Shown: positions 9,372 to 19,727, counted from the stretch's first letter. The stretch: DNA of 64,000 nucleotides from Companilactobacillus hulinensis (GCF_003946555.1 NZ_RHOO01000008.1:29017-93016); one strand, 5' to 3'. Numbers and translations: made by a program. The notes: generated from the letters alone by a model not told the origin.

Positions 9372-9648
9372 TATAAATCCTGACTTTCCCATTACTTGAA
9401 GTTTTCTGACTCTGTTTAAAAACCTGATAAATTGAATATCCAGATTCAAACTCAAAATCTTTGTCCAATTGCTTTTGTTCCATCTTCATAGGGACGACCT
9501 GCTGAAAAGATCGATACTTCTGTAAGAACTCCTCACGTTTGATTCCGTGCTCATATGCCGTTTCAACTGCATTGTACAACGCAATAACATCGACAATCTC
9601 ATCCTGAGTCCAATCCGGATTCAATGGATAACTGTAATTATCTTGCAT
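9355..9648 (-). CDS. UPF0223 family protein (YktA-like)
   Basis: A 97-residue cytosolic protein of the UPF0223 family, function unknown. Recognisable features are YSYPLNPDWTQDEI at the N-terminus and the central helix-rich segment with VETAYEHGI and FLQKYRSF. GGGGAG stands nine bases before the ATG. It directly precedes and overlaps the inositol-phosphatase-family gene, a pairing common in Firmicutes, so the two form one transcript that ends at the hairpin at 8562-8589. Confidence 0.9.
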   Translation of the reverse strand: MQDNYSYPLNPDWTQDEIVDVIALYNAVETAYEHGIKREEFLQKYRSFQQVVPMKMEQKQLDKDFEFESGYSIYQVFKQSQKTSSNGKVRIYNGNNS

Positions 9649-9700
9649 TGGTATGATCTCCCCTTCATTGACAATTATTTTTCAATACCTCCACTATATC

Positions 9701-9727
9701 AAAAAAAGCGATGCAATTGCATCGCTT
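9701..9727 (-). terminator. Terminator of the pdh operon
   Basis: AAGCGATGC-AATT-GCATCGCTT is a perfect palindrome, followed on the minus strand by a run of seven T. It lies 15 bases after the pdhD stop. Confidence 0.93.
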
Positions 9728-9741
9728 AAGTGTTTTTTACA

Positions 9742-11169
9742 TTAAATATGTGTAGGATATCCAATCAAGATATCGGCGGCTTCTTGAATTGGTTCACCCA
9801 AAGTTGGATGTGGGTGAATTGTCAATGCGATGTCTTCGGCATTTAGTTGACAATTTACAGCTACACTCAACTCAGAAATAAGGTCACTAGCACCAGGTCC
9901 AACAATTTGTCCACCTAATAGAGTGCCAGTTTCTTTGTCAGCAATCAATTTAACGAATCCTTCAGCAGCATCCAAACTTACGGCACGAGCATTACCAGCA
10001 AATGGGAATTTAGCAACATTTACTTCAATTCCTTTGTCCTTGGCTTCTGTTTGTGTAATTCCAACACTAGCTAGCTCTGGATCAGTAAAGCAGACTGCAG
10101 GAACACCGATATAGTCATTCTCAGTATTCTTGCCAGAGATTGCTCCAGCAACTGTCTTAGCTTCAAAGAATGCTTTGTGAGCCAATGCAGGTCCAGCAAC
10201 AATATCACCAATAGCCCAAATGTTATCAACTGATGTGCGTCCTTGCTTGTCAACTTCAACCAAGCCACGATCTGTCAACTTAACATTTGTCATTTCGAGA
10301 CCAAAATTATCGGTATTAGGACGACGACCAACAGTTACCATACAGTAATTTGCTTCAATAGTTGTTGGTTCTCCATCAATTTCATAAGTAACTTTAACGC
10401 CATTGTCAGTTTCTTCACTATTCTTAGCCATGGCATTAGTAATAATTGTTACGCCCTTCTTTTCAAGGTTCTTCTTAACAATTGATACCATATCTTTTTC
10501 GAAGTTAGGAATAATTGAAGGTGATCCTTCAAGAATAGTTACATGTGCACCTAAGTCGGCATATGCTCCAGCTAATTCTGTACCAACGTATCCACCACCG
10601 ATGATGACGAATTCTTTTGGTACTTCTGGCAAGTTCAATCCACCTGTAGAGTCAATAACATGTGTTCCAAACTTGAATCCACGGATTTCAATTGGACGAC
10701 TACCTGTAGCCAATATCAAGTTCTTGAATTTGATAGTTTGACCACCACCATTGTCCATGAATTGACGAGGGCCACTTGGCATAATACGTAATTGACTGTC
10801 ATTATCCAAATAAGCTTCACCATTGATCAATTCAACATGATGTTTCTTAAGTAACATTTCAACACCGCTTGTCATACGAGCAACAACTTTTTCGTCTTTC
10901 CAAGCTTGTGTCTTAGCGAAGTCAATAGTTGCATCACTTGTAGTAATACCATAAGTTGATGAATCTTTGGCTTGTTGTAGTCTATGTCCAGCTGTGATAA
11001 GTGCCTTTGATGGAACACATCCAACGTTTAGACAAACACCACCGACTGTATCTGATTTTTCGATAACCGTAACATCTTGTCCTAATTCTGAAGCTCTAAT
11101 AGCGGCAACGTAACCACCAGGGCCTGATCCAATAATAACGGTATCCTTTTCAATAACATTCTCTGCCAT
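9742..11169 (-). CDS. pdhD: Dihydrolipoyl dehydrogenase (E3 of pyruvate dehydrogenase)
   Basis: Reoxidises the dihydrolipoyl groups of E2 and makes NADH, using FAD and a redox disulfide. In 475 residues: an N-terminal FAD fold (IIGSGPGGYVAAIRA), the active disulfide in GGVCLNVGCVPSK, an NAD fold (VIIGGGYVGTELA), GDIVAGPALAHKAF and the C-terminal HPHPTLGE with the catalytic His-Glu pair. Last gene of pdhABCD; its ribosome site GAGGG is in the last codons of pdhC, so the two are coupled. A strong terminator follows. Confidence 0.98.
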   Translation of the reverse strand: MAENVIEKDTVIIGSGPGGYVAAIRASELGQDVTVIEKSDTVGGVCLNVGCVPSKALITAGHRLQQAKDSSTYGITTSDATIDFAKTQAWKDEKVVARMTSGVEMLLKKHHVELINGEAYLDNDSQLRIMPSGPRQFMDNGGGQTIKFKNLILATGSRPIEIRGFKFGTHVIDSTGGLNLPEVPKEFVIIGGGYVGTELAGAYADLGAHVTILEGSPSIIPNFEKDMVSIVKKNLEKKGVTIITNAMAKNSEETDNGVKVTYEIDGEPTTIEANYCMVTVGRRPNTDNFGLEMTNVKLTDRGLVEVDKQGRTSVDNIWAIGDIVAGPALAHKAFFEAKTVAGAISGKNTENDYIGVPAVCFTDPELASVGITQTEAKDKGIEVNVAKFPFAGNARAVSLDAAEGFVKLIADKETGTLLGGQIVGPGASDLISELSVAVNCQLNAEDIALTIHPHPTLGEPIQEAADILIGYPTHI

Positions 11170-11171
11170 AA

Positions 11172-12470
11172 CTAACCCTCCATTAGTAACATGTCTGGAT
11201 CATGCAATAATTTCTTTAATAGATTCAATGCGTTTTGTGCTAAAGCACCATCAATTAATCTGTGATCATATGACAATGATAGTTTCAACATCTTACCTAC
11301 TTGAATGTTGCCATCTTCGTCAACATATGGTTCATTAGCAATCTTACCAACACCTAGAATAGCAACTTCGGGTTGGTTGATAACTGGTGTAAACCAGCCG
11401 CCACCGATTGATCCAACGTTACTAATAGTGATTGAACCGCCTGACATTGCCTTAGCATTTAGCTTGTTGTCATAAGCAGCTTGGGTATTTTCACTGATTT
11501 CTTTGGCAATTTCGAACATTCCCTTAGAATCAGCATTCTTGATATTTGGTACATACAAACCATGTTCTGTATTTGTAGCAATACCAACATTGTAATAATG
11601 CTTGTAGACAATTTCGTCAGTTGCATTATCAATTGATGCATTGAATTCTGGATATTCTTTCATTACAGCAACCAATGCTTTAACGATATAAGGCAAGAAT
11701 GTTAACTTAATACCTTTATCAGCAGCAATTGCTTTGTACTTCTTACGGTTAGCCATCAAGACTGATACTTCAACATCATCAAAACTTGTAACGTGTGGAG
11801 CAATGTCTTTACTATTACGCATTGCTTTAGCAATAGCTTTTCTAGTCATACTCATCTTTTCACGTGTTTCAAGTTCTGGTTCATCTGACTTGTATGGTTT
11901 AACTGCTGGACCAGCAGCCTTTGCTGATGCAGCTGGTGCGGCAGTTTCAGCAGAAGCTGTTGATGCTGGTGCTCCAGCTTTGTATGAATCAACATCAGAC
12001 TTACTGATTTGACCATGTTTGCCACTTGGTGTAACTAATGACAAGTCAACACCTTGGTCTCTTGCATATTGACGAACTGATGGCATTGCCAAGTAGTTCT
12101 TGTTTGCTGAACCAGTTGCTTCTGCCTTTGGTGCTGGAGCTGCTGGTTCAGCATTTGAAGCAGGGGCAGGTGCAGGTGTTTCTTCTGCCTTAGCATCAGC
12201 TTTAGGAGCTTCATCGTCTCCTGTGTCTGGTGATCCATCATCAATAACGATTAAGGTATCGCCAATTTCTACTGTGTCGCCCTCTTGAGCAACGATTTGT
12301 TTAACAGTACCTGATACGGGTGAAGGTAATTCCTCAACTGATTTATCATTTTGGATTTCAACAATCGAATCGTCTTCCTTGATTGTGTCTCCCTCTTTGA
12401 CAAGCCAGCTAGCAATTTCACCTTCTGCCATTCCTTCGCCTAATTCTGGTAGTTTAAATTTATAAGCCAT
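11172..12470 (-). CDS. pdhC: Dihydrolipoamide acetyltransferase (E2 of pyruvate dehydrogenase)
   Basis: Forms the core of the complex and moves the acetyl group from lipoamide to CoA. The 432 residues start with one lipoyl domain, with the lipoylated Lys in the NDKSVEE motif (about 43), then an Ala/Pro-rich flexible linker (about 85-120), a peripheral subunit-binding domain (about 125-165, MPSVRQYARDQG), a second Ala-rich linker and the catalytic domain ending with the active-site DHRLIDG at about 399-405. A single lipoyl domain is usual for Gram-positive E2. Confidence 0.98.
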   Translation of the reverse strand: MAYKFKLPELGEGMAEGEIASWLVKEGDTIKEDDSIVEIQNDKSVEELPSPVSGTVKQIVAQEGDTVEIGDTLIVIDDGSPDTGDDEAPKADAKAEETPAPAPASNAEPAAPAPKAEATGSANKNYLAMPSVRQYARDQGVDLSLVTPSGKHGQISKSDVDSYKAGAPASTASAETAAPAASAKAAGPAVKPYKSDEPELETREKMSMTRKAIAKAMRNSKDIAPHVTSFDDVEVSVLMANRKKYKAIAADKGIKLTFLPYIVKALVAVMKEYPEFNASIDNATDEIVYKHYYNVGIATNTEHGLYVPNIKNADSKGMFEIAKEISENTQAAYDNKLNAKAMSGGSITISNVGSIGGGWFTPVINQPEVAILGVGKIANEPYVDEDGNIQVGKMLKLSLSYDHRLIDGALAQNALNLLKKLLHDPDMLLMEG

Positions 12471-12501
12471 GGCTGGAATCCTTCCTTTCTATCTATAAGC
12501 C

Positions 12502-13479
12502 TTAGTAATTAAGAATTTCGTTTACTTTTTCTTCAATTTCATCTGCGCCTGGAATCCAATAATCCTCACTTTGGGCAAATGGATAAACACTATTTGGAGC
12601 AGCCACTCTACCAATTGGTGCGTCAAGCGAAAGTACAGCACCTTCGGCAATTGCTGAAGCAACTTGTGCTCCAACTCCAGCCATCTTTTGTGCTTCTTGT
12701 ACGATTACAACTTTATGTGTTTTTTCAATTGACTTGAAAATTGTCTCTGAATCAATTGGTGAAACTGTTCTTAAATCAATTACTTCAACTGAAATATTCT
12801 TTTCTGCTAATTTGTCTGCAACTTTAATCGATTCATTAACTTCTGCACCATATGCAACAATAGTAATATCATTACCTTCACGAACAACATTTGCTTTGTC
12901 CAAAGGAACAGTATATTTGCCATCTGGAATATCGTCTTTCATTGAACGATATAGCTTCAAGTTCTCCATAAATAGAACTGGATCGTTGTTCTCAACTGAT
13001 GAGATCAATAGTCCCTTAGCATCATATGGATTACTTGGCATAACAACACGTAAACCTGGTGTACCTGTGAAGTAATTTTCAAGGTTATCAGCGTGCATTT
13101 CAGCAGTATGTGTACCACCACCATAAGGTGTACGAATTGTTACTGGAGAAGTCTTTGTTCCATCGAATCTGAAACGCATTCTTGCTTCTTGTCCAACAAT
13201 TTGGTCAACAGCTTCAAATGAGAATCCCATGAATTGAATTTCAGGAATTGGACGCCAACCAGTTAATCCTAAACCTGTAGCTAATCCTAAAATACCTGAT
13301 TCAGCTAATGGAGTATCGAAGACACGATCTTCACCGTATTTTTCTTGAAGGCCTTGTGTGGTTCTAAATACACCACCGTTTTTACCAACATCTTCACCGA
13401 AGATCAATGTCTTTGGATCGTCTTCCAAGACAATATCTAGAGCATCAGTGATTGCTTGAATATAGGTTTTCTTTGCCAT
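12502..13479 (-). CDS. pdhB: Pyruvate dehydrogenase E1 component, beta subunit
   Basis: Pairs with the alpha subunit for thiamine-diphosphate-dependent decarboxylation of pyruvate. The 325 residues begin with the family motif [11 protein letters not shown], then [12 protein letters not shown] and DTPLAESGI, and carry the transketolase C-terminal domain ([10 protein letters not shown]). The gene begins three bases after the pdhA stop, with AGGAG placed in the last pdhA codons. The branched-chain oxo-acid dehydrogenase is an alternative by sequence type, but a four-gene set with typical pdh sequences argues for pyruvate. Confidence 0.97.
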   Translation of the reverse strand: MAKKTYIQAITDALDIVLEDDPKTLIFGEDVGKNGGVFRTTQGLQEKYGEDRVFDTPLAESGILGLATGLGLTGWRPIPEIQFMGFSFEAVDQIVGQEARMRFRFDGTKTSPVTIRTPYGGGTHTAEMHADNLENYFTGTPGLRVVMPSNPYDAKGLLISSVENNDPVLFMENLKLYRSMKDDIPDGKYTVPLDKANVVREGNDITIVAYGAEVNESIKVADKLAEKNISVEVIDLRTVSPIDSETIFKSIEKTHKVVIVQEAQKMAGVGAQVASAIAEGAVLSLDAPIGRVAAPNSVYPFAQSEDYWIPGADEIEEKVNEILNY

Positions 13480-13481
13480 CT

Positions 13482-14585
13482 TTACTTCGACTCCTTTGCT
13501 TCAAATTTTTCAATTTCTTTTCTCATTTCCGGAGTTGGAATTTCAAAAGTACGTTTTAACATGTCTGAAACCTTGTCAGGTGCAACAGCGTCGGCTTCTT
13601 TAATAGCATCCTTGAATGATGCCTTGTATTCATCAACTAATTTGTCTTCTTGTTCTTCTGACCATAATCCTTTGTCTTCAAGAACTTTTCTTAGACGAAT
13701 AAGTGGATCCTTTTCGAACCAAGGTTGTGTATCTTCCTTTGTTCTGTAACGCTTAGGATCATCACCAGCACTTGAGTGAGCACCATAACGATATGTAAGT
13801 GTTTCAATCATTACAGGTCCATTACCAGCAGTGATATAGTCACGTGCGGCTTTTGCTACAGCATAACAAGCTAAGATATCCATACCATCAACTTGTACAC
13901 TTGGAATACCAGCAGCAACAGCTTTTTGAGCTAATGTTGGAGCAGCTGTTTGTTTCTTACGAGGTGTTGAAATAGCGAATCCGTTATTTTGAACAATGAA
14001 TAATGCGGGAACTTGGAATGCTCCAGCAAAGTTCATACCCTCATAACTATCACCTTGAGAAGTACCACCATCACCTGTATATGTGAATGCAATAGCATCT
14101 TCTTCATTGTTCTTCTTAATACCCATGGCAACACCGGCAGCTTCATTATATGCAGCACCAATAATAATTTGTGGCATTAATGAACGAGCCTTGAACTTAT
14201 TGCCTATTACATGTCCTCTTGACCATAGATATGCCTCAGTAACAGTGGCCCCGTGTTGGATTAATTGAGGAACATCACGATATGCTGGCAATAAGTAATC
14301 TTGCTTCTTCATTGCCAAAACAGTACCCATCTCAGATGCTTCCTCACCTTCAGTAGGTGCATAGAATCCCATACGTCCTTGACGTGAGAAATTCATTGTT
14401 TGTTCGTGCAAAGCACGTTCCCATACCATTTTCTTCATAAATTCAACTAAGTCATCATCAGAAAATGAATCAAAAACTTCTTGATCAACTACGTCAGCGT
14501 TTTCATTTAAAACTTGAATTGGCTTCGGTACATTTGTTAAATCATTTTTTATCGCTTCAAAATCAACAATTGGTTCGTTTGCCAT
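13482..14585 (-). CDS. pdhA: Pyruvate dehydrogenase E1 component, alpha subunit
   Basis: Thiamine-diphosphate-binding subunit of the E1 decarboxylase. I start it at the ATG at 14585 (367 residues) because AAAGGA lies nine bases upstream and the protein then begins MANEPIVDF; a 19-residue upward extension has no matching ribosome site. The thiamine-diphosphate motif runs from [10 protein letters not shown] to the NNGFAIS segment, and the phosphorylation-loop-like [13 protein letters not shown] is present. First gene of pdhABCD, with a probable promoter about 65-95 bases upstream. Confidence 0.97.
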   Translation of the reverse strand: MANEPIVDFEAIKNDLTNVPKPIQVLNENADVVDQEVFDSFSDDDLVEFMKKMVWERALHEQTMNFSRQGRMGFYAPTEGEEASEMGTVLAMKKQDYLLPAYRDVPQLIQHGATVTEAYLWSRGHVIGNKFKARSLMPQIIIGAAYNEAAGVAMGIKKNNEEDAIAFTYTGDGGTSQGDSYEGMNFAGAFQVPALFIVQNNGFAISTPRKKQTAAPTLAQKAVAAGIPSVQVDGMDILACYAVAKAARDYITAGNGPVMIETLTYRYGAHSSAGDDPKRYRTKEDTQPWFEKDPLIRLRKVLEDKGLWSEEQEDKLVDEYKASFKDAIKEADAVAPDKVSDMLKRTFEIPTPEMRKEIEKFEAKESK

Positions 14586-14650
14586 TCTCCACAGTCCTTT
14601 CATAAAGAAACTTAACCCTTGTGAAACTGTAAGGGCTTTCATATATTTTT

Positions 14651-14678
14651 AGTCTACCATTGATGTACGAAAAAACAA
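14651..14678 (-). promoter_or_regulatory. Probable pdh promoter
   Basis: On the minus strand TTGTTT and TAGACT are 16 bases apart, ending about 65 bases before the pdhA ATG. A near-palindrome TGAAAAATATTTTCA lies just upstream at 14698-14712 and could be an operator. Prediction by eye only. Confidence 0.4.
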
Positions 14679-14734
14679 GGTTATTCCGCTATTTACGTGA
14701 AAAATATTTTCAGAAAAGTTTGTGAAAATGTTAA

Positions 14735-15733
14735 CTATTTATTCAAATTAATCTCCGTTGTTGATTTACCAGTGTTTAACTCATCCACCATTGAGTTAAG
14801 AGATACTGTTGCCATATTCTTAACTGCTTTGGTTGTATAGAAAGCAATATGTGGTGTAACTATGATCCTAGGGCTTTTGATCATTTTCTCTAGTAGTTTA
14901 TCTTCTAAATCTTGGTCCGTAAGATCATTGTTGAAAATTCCTACTTCATTTTCGTAAACATCCAATACTGCCCCATAAAGCTTGCCGGACACTACAGCCT
15001 CATACAAGTCAGCCGTATTAACTAGGTCTCCACGACCAGTATTAACAACTATCGCATTGTCCTTCATTTCTGAAATTGTCTTCGAATTAATGACAGTGTT
15101 TCCAATCCCTAGACTTGGCAAATGCAATGTAATCACATCTGATTGTTTCAGCAATTCATCAAGTGAATTAACGTACAATCCCCTTTTATCCAGTTCTTCA
15201 TTACGATATTTATCAAAGGCAATGACTTTTGCTCCAAAACCTTCATATATCTTAATTGCTGCCTGTCCAATTCTTCCGGTCCCGGCGACTCCGACTGTTA
15301 ACTGATTTAATTCGCGTCCAATATCTGGTGCCCAATCGAAGTCGTGTTGATCTACTTTGCGAATCATGTGCTTAAGATTTCTTAATAATGCCATCAGCCC
15401 TGTTACTGAATATTCAGCAATAGCTTCAGGTGAATAACTTGGGACATTCGTCAATCGAATGTCATTTTTCTTTAGTGCGTCAATTGGAACATTATCAACT
15501 CCAACGTTTCTCAACGAAAGAACATGGATACCGTACTCATTCATTTTGTCAAAGATAGACGGATCGTATGGCAATTGTTGATACGCAACAACTCCATCGA
15601 ATCCCTTGGCAAGTTCCACTGTTTCTGGAGTTAACAGTTCTGACAATATTTTAACTTCAATATTATTGTCCTCTGACCACTCCTCAATGTATTGCTTCTC
15701 ATCTTCTCTAACACCATAATCGATAAGTTTCAT
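14735..15733 (-). CDS. ldhD: D-lactate dehydrogenase-like D-2-hydroxyacid dehydrogenase
   Basis: NAD-dependent reduction of pyruvate to D-lactate, or of a related 2-oxo acid. With the ATG at 15733, preceded by GGAGGAC, it has 332 residues, the size of lactobacillar D-LDH. The nucleotide site is GVAGTGRIGQ (about 147-156). The catalytic triad falls at Arg234 (NTGRGD), Glu263 (VYENE) and His295 (TPHIAFY), matching Arg235/Glu264/His296 of the Lactobacillus bulgaricus enzyme. Single gene, with its own spacing from pdh and divergent from def. Hydroxyisocaproate dehydrogenase is a close relative and cannot be ruled out by reading alone. Confidence 0.88.
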   Translation of the reverse strand: MKLIDYGVREDEKQYIEEWSEDNNIEVKILSELLTPETVELAKGFDGVVAYQQLPYDPSIFDKMNEYGIHVLSLRNVGVDNVPIDALKKNDIRLTNVPSYSPEAIAEYSVTGLMALLRNLKHMIRKVDQHDFDWAPDIGRELNQLTVGVAGTGRIGQAAIKIYEGFGAKVIAFDKYRNEELDKRGLYVNSLDELLKQSDVITLHLPSLGIGNTVINSKTISEMKDNAIVVNTGRGDLVNTADLYEAVVSGKLYGAVLDVYENEVGIFNNDLTDQDLEDKLLEKMIKSPRIIVTPHIAFYTTKAVKNMATVSLNSMVDELNTGKSTTEINLNK

Positions 15734-15899
15734 AACTTGTCCTCCAATTGTGTTGATCTTATTGATAGCGCTAACATACAATTCAAAGTTTATCATGGAC
15801 AATGCATAATTTCCTAGTAAAACGACACCTAAAAATAACAAATTTAGTGACAAGTTAAAGTTTTTCTTCGTTTTACTCAAAATTTTCAGGAAATTAATT

Positions 15900-15905
15900 T
15901 ATAAT
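15900..15905 (+). promoter_or_regulatory. -10 box before def
   Basis: A perfect TATAAT lies 57 bases before the def ATG. No good -35 is seen at the right distance. It fits a promoter divergent from the D-lactate dehydrogenase gene. Confidence 0.45.
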
Positions 15906-15961
15906 AGAAGAAATAGTTAATTTAATTAAACAGAACACATCATTTTATTTTGGAGGAAAAT

Positions 15962-16522
15962 ATGTATTTAATGAAAGATATCGTCCGTGATGGCGATCCC
16001 GTTTTAAGACAAGTATCTAAAAAGGTAACATTCCCACTTAGTGATGAGGACAAGCAATTGGCTCACGATATGATGGAATATTTGATCAATAGTCAAGATG
16101 AAAAATTTGCCGAAAAACATCAATTAAGAGCTGGCGTTGGTTTAGCCGCACCACAAGTTGGTGTATCAAAAATGATGGCATCAGTATTAGTACCAAATGA
16201 TGACGATCCTGATGATCCATTGCTCAAGATTACTTTGATCAATCCGGTTATTGTTAGAAATTCAGTTCAAAACGCTGCTCTATCTGAAGGTGAAGGATGC
16301 CTATCAGTTGATAAAGATGTAACTGGATTCGTTCCACGTTCCGATCGTATTACCATTAAATATGATGACTTCGACGGTAATTCTCAAACATTGAGATTAA
16401 GAGACTACCCTGCTATCGTTTGCCAACATGAAATCGATCATTTGAATGGACATTTGTACTATGACAAGATCAATAAAAAGAAGCCTTTTAACATCGATCC
16501 AAGCACTGTTGTCATCTCGTAG
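15962..16522 (+). CDS. def: Peptide deformylase
   Basis: Removes the formyl group from the N-terminal methionine of new proteins. Starting at the ATG at 15962, five bases after GGAGG, it has 186 residues. The three metal-site motifs are intact: [10 protein letters not shown] (58-67), EGCLS (111-115, metal ligand Cys113) and HEIDH (156-160). A TTG four codons upstream overlaps the ribosome site and is not the start. Monocistronic as far as seen, with about 160 bases before the next unit. Confidence 0.97.
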   Translation: MYLMKDIVRDGDPVLRQVSKKVTFPLSDEDKQLAHDMMEYLINSQDEKFAEKHQLRAGVGLAAPQVGVSKMMASVLVPNDDDPDDPLLKITLINPVIVRNSVQNAALSEGEGCLSVDKDVTGFVPRSDRITIKYDDFDGNSQTLRLRDYPAIVCQHEIDHLNGHLYYDKINKKKPFNIDPSTVVIS

Positions 16523-16719
16523 TTCCACTCATATCAAGGTTAAGTAAGTATACTTAGTACATCATATATGTTAAAATTGTGCTAACTGTTGATATTTCAA
16601 CCAAATGGACTGGTAAATACAATGACGAAGCATACGTTTCGTTAATTTGAAATAAAAAATGGAACCGCAATTACTGACTTCTTATGCCGATTGCGGCTTA
16701 TTTAAAGGAGAAATTACTA
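16523..16719 (+). other. Leader region of rpoY-rnjA with palindrome and hairpin
   Basis: This gap holds a perfect 12-base palindrome TAAGTATACTTA at 16545-16556 and, near the gene, a hairpin in which CCGCAAT (16665-16671) pairs with ATTGCGG (16690-16696). The hairpin lacks a T-run, so it is not a normal terminator; it could belong to a promoter leader or mRNA control element. A possible TTGATA box is at about 16587. No gene is seen. Confidence 0.4.
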
Positions 16720-16932
16720 TTGATTTATAAAGTTTTGTACCAAGAAAGCGAATTAGATAACCCCCGTCGTGAATCTACAAAATCACTCTACATGGACGCT
16801 GATTCAAGCATCATCGTTCGTCAAGCAGTTGAGAATAATACGGACTATCATATTGAGTTCATTCAAGAATTGGATGAAGAACATCTAGAATATGAGAAAA
16901 AAAGTCCTGATTTCAAACTTACGGAGTTTTAA
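16720..16932 (+). CDS. rpoY: RNA polymerase epsilon subunit RpoY
   Basis: Small auxiliary RNA polymerase subunit of Firmicutes (DUF1447), which sits near the secondary channel side of the enzyme. The right start is a TTG at 16720: AAAGGAG lies nine bases before it, and the protein then begins with IYKVLYQ and is 70 residues, the family size. Family signs are NPRRESTKSLYM in the first half and EHLEYEK and FKLTEF at the end. A longer frame from an upstream ATG would swallow the ribosome site. Followed four bases later by rnjA, the standard neighbour. Confidence 0.95.
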   Translation: MIYKVLYQESELDNPRRESTKSLYMDADSSIIVRQAVENNTDYHIEFIQELDEEHLEYEKKSPDFKLTEF

Positions 16933-16935
16933 TTA

Positions 16936-18627
16936 ATGACCGTAAAAGTAAAAAATAATGAAGTTTCCGTTTTTGCCATCGGGGGCCTTGGCGAAATCGG
17001 TAAAAATATGTACGGTGTTCAATATCAAGATGAGCTTGTCATTATTGATGCCGGTATTAAATTCCCAGAAGATGAACTTCTAGGTATCGACTATGTTATC
17101 TCTGATTACAGTTACTTAGTCGAGAATCAAGATAAGATCAAGGGATTGTTTATCACCCATGGTCACGAAGACCACATTGGTGGTATTCCTTATCTATTAC
17201 AACAACTTCCAAACATACCTGTTTATGCCGGTCCATTAGCTTGTGCATTGATTAATGGTAAGTTGGAAGAACATGGATTGCTTAAATCAACAAAAATGAA
17301 TGTCATCAATGAAGATACAGTCGTTAAGTTTCCTAAACTTAGTGTCTCATTCTTCAGAACAACTCACTCAATTCCTGATACACTCGGTGTTGCTGTACAT
17401 ACACCACAAGGTATCATCGTTGAAACTGGTGACTTCAAGTTTGACTTAACACCTGTTGCCGGATTACCTGCACCAAACTTGCAACGTATGGCCCAACTTG
17501 GACAAGAAGGCGTTCTTTGTTTACTATCTGATAGTACAAACGCTGAAATACCAACATTTTCTAAGTCTGAACGTTCAGTTGGTCTAACAATTCACCAAAT
17601 ATTCGAAACTATTCAAGGCAGAATTATATTTGCCACTTTCGCTTCAAATATCTACCGTGTTTCTCAAGCTGTTGATGCAGCGATGCAACAAGGTAGAAAA
17701 ATTGCCGTCTTCGGACGAAGTATGGAACAAGCAATTGCTAATGGTCGTGAATTAGGATATCTAAATATCCCTGATGAAATGATTATTGATCCGCACGAAC
17801 TTAACCGTACTCCTGCCAATGAAACATTGATTCTATGTACTGGTTCACAAGGTGAACCTTTGGCCGCATTGAGTAGAATTGCTAACGGTACTCACCGTCA
17901 GATCACAATTCAACCTGGCGATACAGTTATTTTCTCAAGTAACCCTATTCCTGGTAATACAATCAGTGTTAACCACTTGATCAACCAACTTTCTGAAGCT
18001 GGCGCCGAAGTTATTCATGGTAAGGTTAATAATATCCATGCTTCTGGTCACGGTGGTCAAACAGAACAAGAATTGATGCTTCGTTTAATGAAGCCTAAGT
18101 TCTTCATGCCAATTCACGGTGAATACAGAATGTTGAAGATCCATACAGAATTAGCGCAATTGTGTGATGTTCCATTGGATCATTCATTCTTACTTGAAAA
18201 TGGTGATGTGCTTGCTTTGACAAAAGACTCAGCACACGTTGCCGGACACTTCCCTGCTGGAGACGTTTATGTCGATGGTAAAGGTGTTGGTGATATTGGT
18301 AATGTTGTTATCCACGATCGTCAAGTTCTTTCTGAAGAAGGAATGGTCGTAGTCGTTGCAACAATCGACTATCAAAAGCACATCGTTTTAGCTGGTCCTG
18401 ATATTCTATCTAGAGGTTTCGTATACATGCGCGAATCCGGAGAATTGATCAATCAAGCACAAAAACGTGTCTTCCATCTTATCAAGAATGCATTTGATGA
18501 CGAAGATAACAAAGTCACAGAAGCCGCTCTAAAACGTATCATCATTGAAGGATTACAAGAATTCTTGTACAAACGTACAGCTAGAAATCCTGTTATCTTA
18601 CCAATGCTGATTTCAACTTCAATCTAA
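16936..18627 (+). CDS. rnjA: Ribonuclease J1
   Basis: Endo- and 5'-3' exoribonuclease central to mRNA decay and rRNA ripening in Firmicutes. The 563 residues show the metallo-beta-lactamase motif [10 protein letters not shown] (74-83), the beta-CASP domain ([22 protein letters not shown]) and the C-terminal domain. Its GGAG ribosome site lies in the last rpoY codons, so both are expressed together. A terminator follows. Confidence 0.98.
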   Translation: MTVKVKNNEVSVFAIGGLGEIGKNMYGVQYQDELVIIDAGIKFPEDELLGIDYVISDYSYLVENQDKIKGLFITHGHEDHIGGIPYLLQQLPNIPVYAGPLACALINGKLEEHGLLKSTKMNVINEDTVVKFPKLSVSFFRTTHSIPDTLGVAVHTPQGIIVETGDFKFDLTPVAGLPAPNLQRMAQLGQEGVLCLLSDSTNAEIPTFSKSERSVGLTIHQIFETIQGRIIFATFASNIYRVSQAVDAAMQQGRKIAVFGRSMEQAIANGRELGYLNIPDEMIIDPHELNRTPANETLILCTGSQGEPLAALSRIANGTHRQITIQPGDTVIFSSNPIPGNTISVNHLINQLSEAGAEVIHGKVNNIHASGHGGQTEQELMLRLMKPKFFMPIHGEYRMLKIHTELAQLCDVPLDHSFLLENGDVLALTKDSAHVAGHFPAGDVYVDGKGVGDIGNVVIHDRQVLSEEGMVVVVATIDYQKHIVLAGPDILSRGFVYMRESGELINQAQKRVFHLIKNAFDDEDNKVTEAALKRIIIEGLQEFLYKRTARNPVILPMLISTSI

Positions 18628-18640
18628 ATTTAATAGTAAA

Positions 18641-18673
18641 AAGTCGTAGATTACTAAAATCTACGGCTTTTTT
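18641..18673 (+). terminator. Terminator after rnjA
   Basis: AGTCGTAGAT pairs with ATCTACGGCT (one G-T pair) around a seven-base loop, followed by six T. Confidence 0.92.
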
Positions 18674-18740
18674 GTTTACTGAATTATAAATTTTGTGATT
18701 TAATGGAAACATAGTTTTAATTTTAAGGGGAATTTTTTTC

Positions 18741-19691
18741 ATGGCAAAAGTCAGTAAATTAGAAATTATTTTGAATGAGAAAGCTGGTAATGGTCAATCA
18801 CTCAATATTTGGAAGACTGTTACAAAATATCTTGACTCAAACAAGATCAGTTACGAAATACACACTACCAAACGAAATGGTGATGGTGTCAGGGTTGCTA
18901 AAGAATTAGCCAACTCATTGGCACCTGATGCAAGAATTATCGTTCTAGGCGGAGATGGCACACTCAATCAAGCTTTAAACGGCATTCGTGAATCAAGCAA
19001 ACCAGATACTCCACTTGGATATATCCCTGGTGGATCAGGAAACGATTTTAGTCGCGGTATCAAGATACGCAAGCAAAATCCAGATATTCTAATTCAAAAG
19101 ATCATGGCTATGAATTCTCCTAAAATTATTGATGTTGGAAAAGCTGAATTCACTGATAAAACTAAATACTTTGTTAACAATATTGGCATTGGATTAGACG
19201 CATACACCGTTTATGAGACTAACCATTCAAAACGAAAAGACTTGCTCAATAAGATGAAACTTGGAACATTAGCGTATGTTTCTAGTTTGGTAACAGTTAT
19301 CAAGAATCAAGACGCCTTCCCACTTGATGTTACAGTTAACGGTGAAACTAAGCACTTTGAAGATGCCTACATTGTTTCAGCCACTAATCATCCCTACTTT
19401 GGCGGGGGTGTAGCAATAGATCCATTGGCGACACCATTTGATCAAAAACTAGACCTAGTTGTCGTACACAAAATTTCTGGATGGACGTTTATCAAATTGT
19501 TCGTTGAATTATTCAGCAATGGCTCACATCTGAATGATAAAAATGTTTGGCACACGCAAAACTCCAGCTACAGATTAACCAGTTATTCACCCGAACAAGG
19601 TCAAATGGACGGCGAAGAATTAGGAAACAATAATTTTGATATTAAATTTACTGTTGATAAGCATCCCTTCTGGATTCCAATTGGTATGTAA
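18741..19691 (+). CDS. Diacylglycerol kinase-family lipid kinase
   Basis: Member of the DagK/YegS family that phosphorylates lipids such as diacylglycerol, probably to recycle it to phosphatidic acid at the membrane. The 316 residues contain the nucleotide-binding GGDGTLNQ (70-77), GYIPGGSGNDFSR (93-105) and a C-terminal beta-sandwich with QMDGEEL. AAGGGG stands before the ATG. It ends tail-to-tail with recD2 at a shared hairpin. The lipid substrate cannot be told from sequence. Confidence 0.9.
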   Translation: MAKVSKLEIILNEKAGNGQSLNIWKTVTKYLDSNKISYEIHTTKRNGDGVRVAKELANSLAPDARIIVLGGDGTLNQALNGIRESSKPDTPLGYIPGGSGNDFSRGIKIRKQNPDILIQKIMAMNSPKIIDVGKAEFTDKTKYFVNNIGIGLDAYTVYETNHSKRKDLLNKMKLGTLAYVSSLVTVIKNQDAFPLDVTVNGETKHFEDAYIVSATNHPYFGGGVAIDPLATPFDQKLDLVVVHKISGWTFIKLFVELFSNGSHLNDKNVWHTQNSSYRLTSYSPEQGQMDGEELGNNNFDIKFTVDKHPFWIPIGM

Positions 19692-19727
19692 AAAAAAGCT
19701 AACGAAAGTTTTCGTTAGCTTTTTTGA
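19690..19727. terminator. Shared bidirectional terminator between the lipid kinase gene and recD2
   Basis: AAAAAGCTAACGAAAG is followed by its complement TTTTCGTTAGCTTTTTT with almost no loop, giving T-runs on both strands. The recD2 stop codon (19715-19717) lies inside the stem and the kinase stop just before it. Confidence 0.93.

Noticed and set aside
14698..14712. Near-palindrome TGAAAAATATTTTCA as a firm operator
   Set aside because: AT-rich with one mismatch; such words are frequent by chance, so it is noted only with the pdh promoter.
15733..15880. Extension of the D-lactate dehydrogenase N-terminus by 49 residues
   Set aside because: The added part is hydrophobic and unlike the family, and GGAGG stands right before the inner ATG at 15733.
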